Below are positions 8,259 to 17,686 of a stretch of 33,600 bases of DNA, piece after piece (the stretch's first letter is position 1; each line of letters starts with the position of its first letter). The stretch spans positions 1 through 33,600 of the forward strand of contig DDLV01000087.1 of NCBI GenBank assembly GCA_002340325.1, read 5' to 3'. The translations under genes were made by a program, and so were the position numbers. The stretch comes from Glaciecola sp. UBA2563 (lineage in GTDB: Bacteria; Pseudomonadota; Gammaproteobacteria; Enterobacterales; Alteromonadaceae). The notes beneath the pieces are model-generated. The model was not told where the DNA came from. It was given only the letters and a program-made list of their open reading frames with translations, and did no database searches.

Positions 8259-8338
8259 GGAATTTTTTTTGCAAGTATTTTCAGACTGTTCAGACCAGCG
8301 ATTGAAATCTAATAACCGCTTTATTGATAAATCAAGGT

Positions 8339-9463
8339 CTAATCAACTTGTCTTCTAATAAATGCTGGAATATCCAGGTATTCAAGCTCGTTAGGAGCAG
8401 ATTCAATCTCTGCAGCCTTCGCGGTGTTCTCCGCTACGCTATCATTTGTACCTGTCGCCCTTACTCTGACACCGTCATTATTGACAAGCGTAATGTCTGG
8501 CTTTCGCTCTGCGCCGATACCTGTCGCCACTACTGTGACACGCACCTCATCTTGAAGTTCAGTGTCGATAACGGTACCTACGACTACAGTCGCATTTTCA
8601 GAGGCGAACGCCTTAACAGCATTACCAATGGTCTCATACTCGTCTATAGCGAAATCGAGACCTGCTGTAATGTTGACAAGAATGCCTCTTGCACCCGCGA
8701 GATCGATATCCTCAAGTAGAGGACAAGCAATTGCCGCGTCTGCAGCCTCTTCCGCTCTGTCTTCACCTTTACCAATACCGCTACCCATCATAGCAGTACC
8801 CATTTCTGACATTACTGTCTTAACATCTGCGAAATCAACGTTCACCAAACCAGTGCGAGTTATCAATTCTGCAATGCCTTGAACCGATCCTCTTAATACA
8901 TCATTTGCTGCACTGAACGCTTGAAGCAACGGAGTACCTTTCCCCATTACCTTAAGCAATTTTTCATTTGGGATGGTGATTAAGGAATCTACGTATTTAG
9001 ACAGCTCTGCAATGCCTTGCTCGGAAAAATCACTGCGCTTTCTGCCTTCAAAAGGAAAGGGTTTTGTTACAACAGCAACGGTAAGTATCCCCATATCCTT
9101 TGCCAGCTTAGCCACCTCTGGTGCCGCCCCTGTACCTGTGCCGCCACCCATACCAGCAGTGATAAAGATCATATCAGAGCCATCTATGGCCTGACGTATC
9201 TTTTCTTTGTCTTCCTGTGCTGCTTCTCTACCAACATTAGGATCTGCGCCTGCGCCGAGCCCTTTTGTCAATTGAGAACCAATTTGTATTTTCACTGAAG
9301 CAGAAGAATTGCTCAGTGCTTGGGCGTCTGTGTTCATAGCAATAAACTCAACGCCTTCGATGTTTTGTGCGACCATGTGTTGAACAGCGTTACCGCCACC
9401 ACCACCTACGCCGACAACTTTTATTACAGCTTCTTCACTAGGATTATCCATCAGTTCGAACAT
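8339..9463 (-). CDS. ftsZ: Cell division GTPase FtsZ
   Basis: FtsZ is the tubulin-like GTPase that forms the Z-ring and recruits the divisome. The ATG chosen here gives 374 residues beginning MFELMDNPSEEAVIKVVGVG; it is preceded by GGAGA at good spacing, and the frame's 11-residue upstream extension is not family-like. Visible motifs are the tubulin signature GGGTGTG (106-112), the T7 synergy loop with N208, D210 and D213, and the conserved C-terminal tail LDIPAFIRRQ that binds FtsA, ZipA and ZapD. It follows ftsA after 65 bases. No clear intrinsic terminator follows the stop codon. Confidence 0.99.
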   Translation of the reverse strand: MFELMDNPSEEAVIKVVGVGGGGGNAVQHMVAQNIEGVEFIAMNTDAQALSNSSASVKIQIGSQLTKGLGAGADPNVGREAAQEDKEKIRQAIDGSDMIFITAGMGGGTGTGAAPEVAKLAKDMGILTVAVVTKPFPFEGRKRSDFSEQGIAELSKYVDSLITIPNEKLLKVMGKGTPLLQAFSAANDVLRGSVQGIAELITRTGLVNVDFADVKTVMSEMGTAMMGSGIGKGEDRAEEAADAAIACPLLEDIDLAGARGILVNITAGLDFAIDEYETIGNAVKAFASENATVVVGTVIDTELQDEVRVTVVATGIGAERKPDITLVNNDGVRVRATGTNDSVAENTAKAAEIESAPNELEYLDIPAFIRRQVD

Positions 9464-9528
9464 TATTAGTCTCCGGAACTGTGAGCCTGTGCGCACAGAC
9501 TCGTGTTTGATTAGCGCTTAAAGGTCCC

Positions 9529-10758
9529 CTAAAACTCGCCTTTAAACCAACTTTGTATGCGTTTAAGCACACTCTCTTCGTCAGCCTTACTAGACTGTTT
9601 CTTATTATTAAGATCTTGCGTCGTATATTTTAGCAAACCAACAGCGGTGGCGTAACTGGAATCATCGACGTATTCCATTAACCCTTTAACAGAATGCGGC
9701 TTTCCTACACGTACTGGCATTTGGAAAATTTCTTCTGCAAATTCAACGGCACCTTCCATTTTTGCCGTTCCACCTGTTATAACTAAACCAGCTGCTATTT
9801 GTTCTTCTAATCCACTGGCTTTAATTTGCTCATACGCTATTTCGAGAAGCTCATGAAACCTCGGTTCTATGACTTCCGCTAACGTATGTCTGGACATGGC
9901 TCTTGACGGACGACCTCCCACACTGGGAACTTCAATGGTCTCTTCCATGCTCACCATATCTTTCAACGCACATGCATAATTCATTTTTATTTGTTCTGCA
10001 TAACTCAATGGCGTTCTAAATATTTTCGCAATATCGTTGGTAATTTGATTACCCGCCAAAGGTATTACAGCAGTATGGCGTATTGCGCCGTCTGTGTAAA
10101 TAACTATATCAATGGTTCCTCCACCAATATCGGCAACGCACACACCGAGCTCTTTTTCGTCTTCGGTTACCACCGCATAACTCGACGCCAGTGCGCTAAA
10201 AATTGCCTGATCTACCGATAACCCACAGTTCTCAACGCACTTCACCAAATTCTTCGCCATATCGTCAGCACAAGTGATGATATGCGCTGCTGCTACCATT
10301 CTTACACCGCTCATCCCGATGGGGTTTTTTATGCCCTCTTGCACGTCAATCATGAACTCTTGTGGTAGAACATGAAGCAATTTTCGTTCCGCTGCTATCG
10401 GAACAGAACGCGCAGCATGAATGACGTTATCAACATCATCTTGCGTCACTTCCTGATTATTTATAGGTATCATGCCTGATTCGTTTTGACACTGAACATG
10501 ACGTCCGCTGATTGACATTAATACAGAACTCACCTGACAATCAGCCATAATTTCCATTTGGCTTATGGCTTGTTTTATTGATTCTTTTACCAATAAAAGA
10601 TCATTTACGCCGCCTTTTTCCATGCCGCGGGATTTGTATTCCCCTACGCCAAGAATACTAATTTCATTATCGGGAAGTACTTCGCCGAGGACCGCCTTTA
10701 CAGCACTCGTACCGATGTCTAACCCTACAACAAGTTCGCGATCGCCTATTTTAGACAT
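9529..10758 (-). CDS. ftsA: Cell division actin-like protein FtsA
   Basis: FtsA is the actin-like ATPase that tethers FtsZ filaments to the inner membrane and passes activation signals to FtsQLB/FtsWI. The 409-residue product (E. coli 420) shows the phosphate loops DIGTSAVK (14-21) and DIGGGTIDI (210-218), the extra 1C subdomain between them, and a C-terminal amphipathic membrane-targeting helix ending LKRIQSWFKGEF. The frame opens GTG-ATG; either codon could initiate behind the GAGAGGA ribosome-binding site, and I used the ATG. Spacing is 65 bases to ftsQ upstream and to ftsZ downstream. Confidence 0.97.
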   Translation of the reverse strand: MSKIGDRELVVGLDIGTSAVKAVLGEVLPDNEISILGVGEYKSRGMEKGGVNDLLLVKESIKQAISQMEIMADCQVSSVLMSISGRHVQCQNESGMIPINNQEVTQDDVDNVIHAARSVPIAAERKLLHVLPQEFMIDVQEGIKNPIGMSGVRMVAAAHIITCADDMAKNLVKCVENCGLSVDQAIFSALASSYAVVTEDEKELGVCVADIGGGTIDIVIYTDGAIRHTAVIPLAGNQITNDIAKIFRTPLSYAEQIKMNYACALKDMVSMEETIEVPSVGGRPSRAMSRHTLAEVIEPRFHELLEIAYEQIKASGLEEQIAAGLVITGGTAKMEGAVEFAEEIFQMPVRVGKPHSVKGLMEYVDDSSYATAVGLLKYTTQDLNNKKQSSKADEESVLKRIQSWFKGEF

Positions 10759-10823
10759 CACTGAGATCCTCTCTCTTTGTTTTCGTTTTTATCGCTTCCA
10801 ATTTATGCTTCATTTCGTTTGTT

Positions 10824-11597
10824 TCATATTTCTTCCGTAGCCGCTTCCAGCGTGCTGACTTGCTCCATCCATCCCACCGCCATTCCAGTGTCATAGCGAA
10901 GGTCGATATAACTCACCGCTTTATCCCGCGCTGAAATGAAGGGGTAGTAATCAATAAATCTTTGCAACCTATCTACATATTCCTGCCTGCCAAGTTTGAG
11001 TAGTACATTGTTGTTTAGTCGCACTTGCCAAGAAAACCTCTCACTGAGATAAAGGTCGACAATGTTCTGTTGCGATGCTGTCAACAAAGTTTGCATAGCT
11101 TGGTAACCATCAAGTGCTGTTTTTTCACTTCCCGCAGGTCCATAAAGACGAGGTAATGGATTATTTTTTGTCACTTCACCAACAAAGGTTTCACCGTATT
11201 TATTTATAAAAGCCTTTTCATTCCAAAACGCAACAGGATGTTGCTCAATGATGTGAATCAACAATGCATTTGGCCACCTTTTTCTGATTGACACCCGATA
11301 CACCCAAGGGTCATCCATTAGCGCTTCATGCACCTGATTTACATCTAACAAAAAAAAGCTCTGTTGAAACTGAGCTCTTATATTTCGTTCGAGCGTTACT
11401 GCATCTAAGATGTTTAATTCTCCAGTAAATACAATCTTCTGAATAGGTAGTTTTTGCTCATCGATGAGTAAATTTCGAATGCTCAATCCAACTAAAACCA
11501 ATATGATGATCAAAAACGCAAATACAAAAATCCCGACTGACGCCGGAGGTTTTTCAGCGAACTCAGGCTTTTCATCATCAAACTGTTCAGTATCCAT
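10824..11597 (-). CDS. ftsQ: Cell division protein FtsQ
   Basis: FtsQ is the bitopic inner-membrane hub that joins FtsB/FtsL and regulates septal peptidoglycan synthesis. The ATG chosen gives 257 residues: a short cytoplasmic tail, one membrane helix at about 21-40, a periplasmic POTRA domain (about 50-118, starting LPIQKIVFTG) and the FtsQ beta domain. The ATG lies one base after the ddlB stop codon, which supports translational coupling. A TTG 11 codons upstream would overlap ddlB by 32 bases and looks less likely. FtsQ is slowly diverging in sequence, so the call leans on domain layout as well as position. Confidence 0.95.
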   Translation of the reverse strand: MDTEQFDDEKPEFAEKPPASVGIFVFAFLIIILVLVGLSIRNLLIDEQKLPIQKIVFTGELNILDAVTLERNIRAQFQQSFFLLDVNQVHEALMDDPWVYRVSIRKRWPNALLIHIIEQHPVAFWNEKAFINKYGETFVGEVTKNNPLPRLYGPAGSEKTALDGYQAMQTLLTASQQNIVDLYLSERFSWQVRLNNNVLLKLGRQEYVDRLQRFIDYYPFISARDKAVSYIDLRYDTGMAVGWMEQVSTLEAATEEI

Positions 11598-11598
11598 G

Positions 11599-12540
11599 CT
11601 AGTCGTCCACTGTCTGCGAGAGAATTTCAAGCACTAGATCAGAAAAACTCTTCCCAGTTTGTTTTGCTGCCTTCGGCACAAGGCTCTTTGCTGTCATTCC
11701 TGGTACCGTGTTTGACTCAAGCAGAACAAACTCCTTCTGAGCATTGCGCATTACATCAATCCTGCCCCAACCGTTACCTGAAAGGACAGTAAAAGCTCTA
11801 TATGCTAGTTCTGCCAATGTTTTTTCTTCCTCATCAGATAATCCACTTGGGCAAAAATACTGCGTATTATCGCTTTTGTACTTTGCGTCATAATCGTAAA
11901 ACTCATGACTTGATGATAGCCTTATCGAGGGTAATGCGCTTGTGCCAAGAATGCCCACAGTAAATTCGGGTCCATTAATAAATGTTTCAACTAACACGTC
12001 ATTATCGAACGTGAAGGCTGATTCAACCGCATCAATTAGGTTTGAAGCGCTATCGACTTTAGACATACCAATGCTAGACCCCTCTCTTGAGGGCTTTACA
12101 AAAACGATACCCCCTAAACGTTCTAGCACTTCTTCAGCTTGTTCTGGTGAAAACGTATTTTTGGAAAAAACATGAAAGTTGGCTGTCGACAGACCGTGCG
12201 CGGACCAAACCGTTTTTGTTAACACTTTATCCATGGCCAATGCGCTTCCTAGAACTCCGGAACCTGTGTACGGAATGTTTAGCTGTTCTAGTGCCCCTTG
12301 CACAACACCGTCTTCTCCGCCTCTTCCGTGAAGAATATTAAACGCTCGATCAAATCCATCTGTAATCAACTCATAAATCGCTCTTTCACTTGGATCGAAT
12401 GAGTGAGAATCTACTCCCCTAGATTGCAAAGCTTCCAGCACAGCCTTGCCAGATGCTAGACTGACCTCTCTTTCTGCCGAGTCGCCACCCATCAATACCG
12501 CAACTTTGCCAAACTCGTGTGGTTTATCTATTAAACTCAC
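11599..12540 (-). CDS. ddlB: D-alanine--D-alanine ligase (DdlB)
   Basis: Ddl joins two D-alanines using ATP to make the dipeptide that MurF adds to the peptidoglycan precursor. The 313-residue ATP-grasp enzyme (E. coli DdlB 306) shows the N-terminal GGDSAEREVSL motif (18-28, with E23 the D-Ala-contacting glutamate), HGRGGEDGVVQG, and the C-terminal metal-binding LLESNTVPGMT segment. It starts with GTG, five bases after murC, with GGAG at suitable spacing. No ATG fits the conserved N terminus. Confidence 0.97.
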   Translation of the reverse strand: MSLIDKPHEFGKVAVLMGGDSAEREVSLASGKAVLEALQSRGVDSHSFDPSERAIYELITDGFDRAFNILHGRGGEDGVVQGALEQLNIPYTGSGVLGSALAMDKVLTKTVWSAHGLSTANFHVFSKNTFSPEQAEEVLERLGGIVFVKPSREGSSIGMSKVDSASNLIDAVESAFTFDNDVLVETFINGPEFTVGILGTSALPSIRLSSSHEFYDYDAKYKSDNTQYFCPSGLSDEEEKTLAELAYRAFTVLSGNGWGRIDVMRNAQKEFVLLESNTVPGMTAKSLVPKAAKQTGKSFSDLVLEILSQTVDD

Positions 12541-12545
12541 AATCG

Positions 12546-14006
12546 CTACTCCATCGCCCTTGTTAATGACTCAAAATCACAGTGGTGTTCCTGCATTCTC
12601 TGCGAAATTGCTCCGATGTTTCCCGCACCTTGCATTATTACAATATCGCCATTTAATAATATGTCTGGCAACATTAAAAAAAGTTTTTCCGTAGTTCCCG
12701 CATAAATGGGATCCACCTTGCCTCTGCGTCTTATTGAACCACAAAGACCTCTGCTATTAATGCCATCTATTGGACTTTCACTGGCCGCGTAAATATCCAA
12801 TAAAATCAGGCAATCTACCGAAGATAAAACGGAGACAAAGGCTTCGTATAAGTCGCGAGTACGAGAATAACGATGAGGTTGAAACACCATAACAATCCTA
12901 TTATCAGGCCAGTTATTGCGCGCTGCCTGTATCGTCATATCTACCTCTGTTGGATGATGACCGTAATCGTCTACTACGTGGAACGAGCCAGTTTTTTCTT
13001 TAAGCGCATACTCACCAAGAATGTTGAATCGCCTACCGATACCTTGAAAGTTTCGTAACGCCTGCTTTATGTTTTTGTCTGAAATATTCTCGTCTGATGC
13101 AATTGCTACTGCCGCCGTTGCATTTAAAACGTTGTGGATACCAGATAGATTTAGGTGAATATCGATATCGGGTAATCCGGGGCGCGAAATGACAAAATCA
13201 CTGCAGTTATACCCAAAATCTATATTTTTTGCATGATAGTCATTGTTCTCATCAAGGCCATACGTCAAGTATTTACGCTCTAGCTTTGGTAGCATGTGTT
13301 GAATATTCCCATCATCCCCATATACCAATGCCAATCCGTAAAAAGGCAAATTGTGCAAAAACTCAATATATGCATGCTGCATCTTCTTGAAATCACCTTC
13401 ATAGGCTTCAAGATGGTCTTCTTCAATATTTGTCACGACTGCAACTGTAGGTTGAAGATGCAAAAATGAAGCATCACTTTCGTCAGCTTCGGCAATTAAG
13501 TATTTACTCTCGCCTAATTTCGCATTGGTACCTGCGCTATTTAACAATCCGCCAATAACAAATGTGGGATCCAAGTCGGCTTGCGAAAAGATTGTCGCTA
13601 CCAACGATGTTGTCGTTGTCTTTCCATGCGTACCGGCTATCGCTATTCCATATCGAAAACGCATGAGTTCAGCCAACATCTGTGCACGACGAATGATAGG
13701 AATGCGTAATTCGTGAGCTTTAATAATCTCAGGGTTTTCTTGATCAATTGCTGACGATACCACAACAACATCACTGCCGTTTACATTCACCGCATCATGT
13801 CCGATAAACACCGTTGCTCCAAGCGTTGAGAGTCTATCGGTCATTTTGCCGCTTGCGATATCTGAGCCGGTTACCTGGTAACCCAAGTTGAGCATAACCT
13901 CTGCAATACCGCCCATACCCGCACCACCAACACCTACAAAGTGAATGCTTTCAACACTGCGCATTTTATGATCGCGGAAAGGGATATTTACTGCTGATTT
14001 TGTCAC
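12546..14006 (-). CDS. murC: UDP-N-acetylmuramate--L-alanine ligase
   Basis: MurC adds the first residue, L-alanine, to UDP-MurNAc. The 486-residue product (E. coli 491) has the three Mur ligase domains: an N-terminal Rossmann-like fold with HFVGVGGAGMGG (22-33), the ATP-binding P-loop GTHGKTT (125-131) and a C-terminal domain with DDYGHHPTE. It starts at a GTG inside the end of murG (GTGA overlap), with GGTGAGA just upstream, so translation is likely coupled to murG. Confidence 0.98.
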   Translation of the reverse strand: MTKSAVNIPFRDHKMRSVESIHFVGVGGAGMGGIAEVMLNLGYQVTGSDIASGKMTDRLSTLGATVFIGHDAVNVNGSDVVVVSSAIDQENPEIIKAHELRIPIIRRAQMLAELMRFRYGIAIAGTHGKTTTTSLVATIFSQADLDPTFVIGGLLNSAGTNAKLGESKYLIAEADESDASFLHLQPTVAVVTNIEEDHLEAYEGDFKKMQHAYIEFLHNLPFYGLALVYGDDGNIQHMLPKLERKYLTYGLDENNDYHAKNIDFGYNCSDFVISRPGLPDIDIHLNLSGIHNVLNATAAVAIASDENISDKNIKQALRNFQGIGRRFNILGEYALKEKTGSFHVVDDYGHHPTEVDMTIQAARNNWPDNRIVMVFQPHRYSRTRDLYEAFVSVLSSVDCLILLDIYAASESPIDGINSRGLCGSIRRRGKVDPIYAGTTEKLFLMLPDILLNGDIVIMQGAGNIGAISQRMQEHHCDFESLTRAME

Positions 14007-15085
14007 GCTATCTCACCCTTAACGATATCGTTTATACAAAACTTGGCTATTTGCTCAGCAGCATCTTGTTTGGCCAGTGCGCGCGCACGGGTTCCCATAT
14101 CCACTCTGGTTTGCATATCGATTAGTTTTTGCAGTGAATTAAGCATTTGCTTCTCAATATCGACTTGTTGGACGATAAATGCCGCGCCATTTTGTCGCAA
14201 TACTTCGGCATTAGCTGTTTGATGGTCATCGACAGCTATTGGCAAAGGAACGAAAATTGCGGGACGCCCAGCAGCAGCGACCTCCGCTACCGTAAGTGCA
14301 CCGGCTCTGCAAATGACCGCATCTGCCCACTCATACATTGACGCTACATCGTCAATGAACTCTATAATTTCTATACTGCCTTTGTGTGTATAAGAGGAAA
14401 CCGAGTCGGCTTTGTTCTTGCCACTTTGGTGCACCACATTTATGGTGACTTGCTCGCCAATTTGACTAATTATTGTAGGGAGTTTTTCGTTCAGCGCTTG
14501 TGCACCGAGACTTCCCCCTGTTACCAGCAAATTAAAAGTTGTAGAAGCTTTCGCCGCGAGAGATTGAATGTTAAAAAAATCCTCTCGAACAGGATTTCCA
14601 ACCCACCATGTATGTTTAGGTGCTCGCGCTTTTTTCGGATCTTTTTTGCAATCAAATCCGGTAAACACGCGGACCGCGATTTTCGCAAGAAATCTATTTG
14701 TCATGCCAAAAATTGCATTTTGTTCATGCACAATCAACGGCAGCCTGAGCATTTTTGTCGCGATTCCGCCTGGACCACTCGCGTATCCTCCCATACCTAA
14801 CACCACGTCTGGTTTAGAAGCCTGTAACAGACGCTTGGCTTGGATCGTGGCTGTAAATAAACGCGCGATGCTTGATAGTTTTCCTAGTATGCCTTTACCT
14901 CTAGCGCCTCTTATATCTATCAAGTGAAGCTTTATGTTATTTGCAGGCACAATTTGAGCTTCCATACGGTCAGCTGTACCCATCCATTCAACCGTCCAGT
15001 TCATTTTAAGTAGTTCATGTGCAACTGCCAAGCCAGGGAATATATGCCCGCCAGTGCCACCTGCCATAATAATTATTTTAGGCAT
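14003..15085 (-). CDS. murG: UDP-GlcNAc:undecaprenyl-pyrophosphoryl-MurNAc-pentapeptide transferase MurG
   Basis: MurG is the peripheral membrane GT28 glycosyltransferase that turns lipid I into lipid II on the inner face of the membrane. The 360-residue protein (E. coli 355) shows the two glycine-rich loops of the GT-B fold, GGTGGH (9-14) and GGSLGAQALN, and the UDP-GlcNAc pocket region CRAGALTVAEVAAAGRP. The ATG lies inside the end of ftsW (8-base overlap), and murC overlaps its stop. Confidence 0.98.
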   Translation of the reverse strand: MPKIIIMAGGTGGHIFPGLAVAHELLKMNWTVEWMGTADRMEAQIVPANNIKLHLIDIRGARGKGILGKLSSIARLFTATIQAKRLLQASKPDVVLGMGGYASGPGGIATKMLRLPLIVHEQNAIFGMTNRFLAKIAVRVFTGFDCKKDPKKARAPKHTWWVGNPVREDFFNIQSLAAKASTTFNLLVTGGSLGAQALNEKLPTIISQIGEQVTINVVHQSGKNKADSVSSYTHKGSIEIIEFIDDVASMYEWADAVICRAGALTVAEVAAAGRPAIFVPLPIAVDDHQTANAEVLRQNGAAFIVQQVDIEKQMLNSLQKLIDMQTRVDMGTRARALAKQDAAEQIAKFCINDIVKGEIA

Positions 15086-16304
15086 TGGCTTGCTCCAGCT
15101 TGCTACTTGACTGGGGCCTTTTTTTCCGTTTGCGCGGATTTTTTAACATTGCTTGAATACCGGATACTCGCAGCTCAAAATCAATTCTTAATAATATTGC
15201 AACGGCAATTGCCATAATGATGAGTGAAGAACCACCATAGCTTACCAGAGGAATTGTCAACCCTTTTGTTGGCAACATACCCGTTGCAGCGCCCAGATTA
15301 ACTGCCGTCTGAAAACTAAACCAAATACCAATAGCATAGGCCAAAAATCCATCAAAAGGTCGTTCATTTGTAATCGCATTATTGCCGATATTCAACGCGA
15401 TGATAACGAGAGCAAGCACTAGCATTAAGACGATAAAAATACCTGTAAATCCTAGCTCCTCAGCGACGATCGCCATAATAAAATCATTATGAGGTTCGGG
15501 CAGAAAGTTGAGTTTTTGAATTGAGTTACCTAGCCCTTGACCAAACCACGAGCCTCTCCCAAATGCCATCAACGACTGAGTGAGCTGATATCCACTGCCA
15601 AATGGATCTGCCCATGGGTCCCAGAATGATGTCAATCGCCTCATTCTATACTTTGAATATACAATCAGTAATACAAAAGCGGTGACACCGGTAAACCCCA
15701 TTGCAAAGAACTGCCACAATCGCGCACCTGCAAGAAATAAAAGCGCAAGCGTGGTCATAAACATTACCACCACAGTGCCTAGATCTGGTTGTAGTAGAAG
15801 TAACAATGCAAGCATAAAGAAGACGATCAGAGGTTTGATAAAGCCTTTTAGGTTTTCTGTTACTTGTTCGTGCCTGCGAACTAAATAGCCTGCTAGATAA
15901 CAAAAGAAAAAGAGCTTAGCGGGTTCAGCGGCTTGCACTGTAATCGGCCCCAGATGCAGCCAACGGGTACTACCGTTTATGGGTCTCCCAAAAATTAATA
16001 CCGCACCCAGTAATGCTATCGCCAACAGCAACAATGAAATATTACCTTTACGCCAAAATGCCATGGGCAAATTTAGGGTGATCACGGCAGCGATGAGCGC
16101 TATGACGATATAAAAAATATGCCGAATGGCAAAATGGTACGGGTTTTCATGTATTCTGACGCCCTCAGACATTGATGCAGACGTCACCATGATGAGCCCG
16201 ATAGAAAGCAGCAAAACAGATATTAACACCAATGCCAGGTTGTATGGTCGCCGCTCCTCAACATCGTGCTTTTCGGCAAACATCGCTGCAAGTGTTTTTT
16301 TCAT
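15078..16304 (-). CDS. ftsW: Septal peptidoglycan glycosyltransferase FtsW (SEDS)
   Basis: FtsW is the SEDS-family polytopic glycosyltransferase that polymerises lipid II at the septum together with FtsI. The 408-residue protein (E. coli 414) has a short cytoplasmic N terminus and about ten membrane helices. Conserved segments are GSTRWLHLGP (111-120), AAEPAKL (125-131), PDLGT (173-177), an AEELGF loop in the second half and SYGGSS near the C terminus, which ends in a basic, Lys/Arg-rich cytoplasmic tail. Its ATG overlaps the murD stop (ATGA). Confidence 0.97.
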   Translation of the reverse strand: MKKTLAAMFAEKHDVEERRPYNLALVLISVLLLSIGLIMVTSASMSEGVRIHENPYHFAIRHIFYIVIALIAAVITLNLPMAFWRKGNISLLLLAIALLGAVLIFGRPINGSTRWLHLGPITVQAAEPAKLFFFCYLAGYLVRRHEQVTENLKGFIKPLIVFFMLALLLLLQPDLGTVVVMFMTTLALLFLAGARLWQFFAMGFTGVTAFVLLIVYSKYRMRRLTSFWDPWADPFGSGYQLTQSLMAFGRGSWFGQGLGNSIQKLNFLPEPHNDFIMAIVAEELGFTGIFIVLMLVLALVIIALNIGNNAITNERPFDGFLAYAIGIWFSFQTAVNLGAATGMLPTKGLTIPLVSYGGSSLIIMAIAVAILLRIDFELRVSGIQAMLKNPRKRKKRPQSSSKLEQANA

Positions 16305-17674
16305 GCACAGTGCCTCGCAAATTGCTGGAATTGCTTTCCTCGTTGCACGTAGTTTTCAAACATATCAATGCTTGAACACGCCGGAGAAAGCAGCACTGTA
16401 GCGGGTCTTTTTGCTTCTTTAACATGGTTTACTGCGCATTTAACAAGACTTTTTAGACTAGTGAATTTTGTCGCCGTGTTGTGCATCGGCATAAATAGGT
16501 CAGCATCTTTTCCAATGCATAGTAATAAATCGACTCTGCGTTTTATCAGAATTGAAAGCGCTGTTAGGTCGGCTTTTTTGGCATCTCCACCTACAATCAA
16601 CACCAAATAGTTATTCTCATCAACACTGTTAATTGCCGAGATTACAGCCCCCGGATTTGTCGCCTTCGAATCATCGATAAATGCTACGGGCATATTATTG
16701 TCATTAACAACGTTGTGGCAGACTTCAAAACGATGCGGGAGGCCATCATACCGAATAGCTGCATTCAGAAATTTTTCAAATTGCTTAGCACTCAGCAGTG
16801 TTTTTCCCACCATCAGCACTACCTGAAGATTCAACAAATTGTGTTTCCGAAAGTGCCCTAACTGGTCGCTTTTTAATAAACAATCATTGCCCAACCACAA
16901 CCCTTCGTGATCTATCCAACTCTGATTTTGATTTTCACCTTTAGAATGGCCAAAGGAGTAGACGTTAATCAGATCTGCATCTTGCGTAGCGGGGTCGTCC
17001 CGGTTAACAATACTAATATCTGCTCCTTTGAATATACGCCGCTTTATTCTGGCGTAATTTTCAAAATCGCCATGTCTGTCAATGTGATCCTCTGTAACGT
17101 TCAAAACACAAGCTATTTTGGGTCGCAATGAAAATGTTAGTTCGAGCTGAAATGACGATAATTCCAGCACTATGTATGAATAGTGTTGATCTAATAATGA
17201 CAACGCCGAAATTCCAAAGTTACCGCCTAAACCAGCGTTTATTCCAGCGGCAGCAAAACCCTTGTGTAGCATATCAACTACGGTACTTTTGCCGTTTGAA
17301 CCGGTTACTGCAATAATCGGCGTGGCGTTATGTCTTGCAAAAAGTTCAATTTCGCTAATCAGTTCGACATTGTTGTCCGCTGCTTTAACTAGCGCCGGAT
17401 GCCTGCTATCAACGCCAGGGCTGACGACTACATATTCAAATGCATCAAGTGACGCGTCTTTGTCAAATTGGCAAAATACAATGTTTTCCATTTTATCTGA
17501 ATGGTTTTGTTGTTTATCGGGGCCGCTTATTGCCATAGATTTTTCTATCGAACTCAGATCGCTAACAAAGACTGAAACGTTTTTGTTTAGTTTTCGCAAG
17601 AAGGTTACGCATGACTTCCCCGTAATACCGTATCCAATGACTGCAACGCTGCTATTGACAATTACCGTTTCCAT
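16301..17674 (-). CDS. murD: UDP-N-acetylmuramoyl-L-alanine--D-glutamate ligase
   Basis: MurD adds D-glutamate to UDP-MurNAc-L-Ala. The 457-residue product (E. coli 438) shows the N-terminal UDP-binding fold (VIGYGITGKS, 12-21), the P-loop GSNGKST (125-131), the NVTEDHIDRH segment and the C-terminal DDSKATNPGA motif. It starts 12 bases after mraY without an obvious ribosome-binding site. The divergent N-terminal third is slightly longer than in E. coli, but all catalytic elements are present. Confidence 0.97.
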   Translation of the reverse strand: METVIVNSSVAVIGYGITGKSCVTFLRKLNKNVSVFVSDLSSIEKSMAISGPDKQQNHSDKMENIVFCQFDKDASLDAFEYVVVSPGVDSRHPALVKAADNNVELISEIELFARHNATPIIAVTGSNGKSTVVDMLHKGFAAAGINAGLGGNFGISALSLLDQHYSYIVLELSSFQLELTFSLRPKIACVLNVTEDHIDRHGDFENYARIKRRIFKGADISIVNRDDPATQDADLINVYSFGHSKGENQNQSWIDHEGLWLGNDCLLKSDQLGHFRKHNLLNLQVVLMVGKTLLSAKQFEKFLNAAIRYDGLPHRFEVCHNVVNDNNMPVAFIDDSKATNPGAVISAINSVDENNYLVLIVGGDAKKADLTALSILIKRRVDLLLCIGKDADLFMPMHNTATKFTSLKSLVKCAVNHVKEAKRPATVLLSPACSSIDMFENYVQRGKQFQQFARHCA

Positions 17675-17686
17675 TTGCGCGAATTG

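Noticed and set aside
8203..8274. A 24-codon N-terminal extension of lpxC.
   Set aside because: The added residues are not LpxC-like, and starting at MLKQRTIKN restores E. coli numbering of the catalytic residues. The candidate promoter at 8230-8258 also falls in this stretch.
8203..8338. A possible terminator after ftsZ (CCTT...AAGG followed by TTTT on the minus strand).
   Set aside because: The stem is only four base pairs, and the same bases make a better promoter for lpxC.
9464..9496. An 11-residue N-terminal extension of FtsZ.
   Set aside because: The ATG at 9463 has a well-placed GGAGA and gives the standard FtsZ N terminus.
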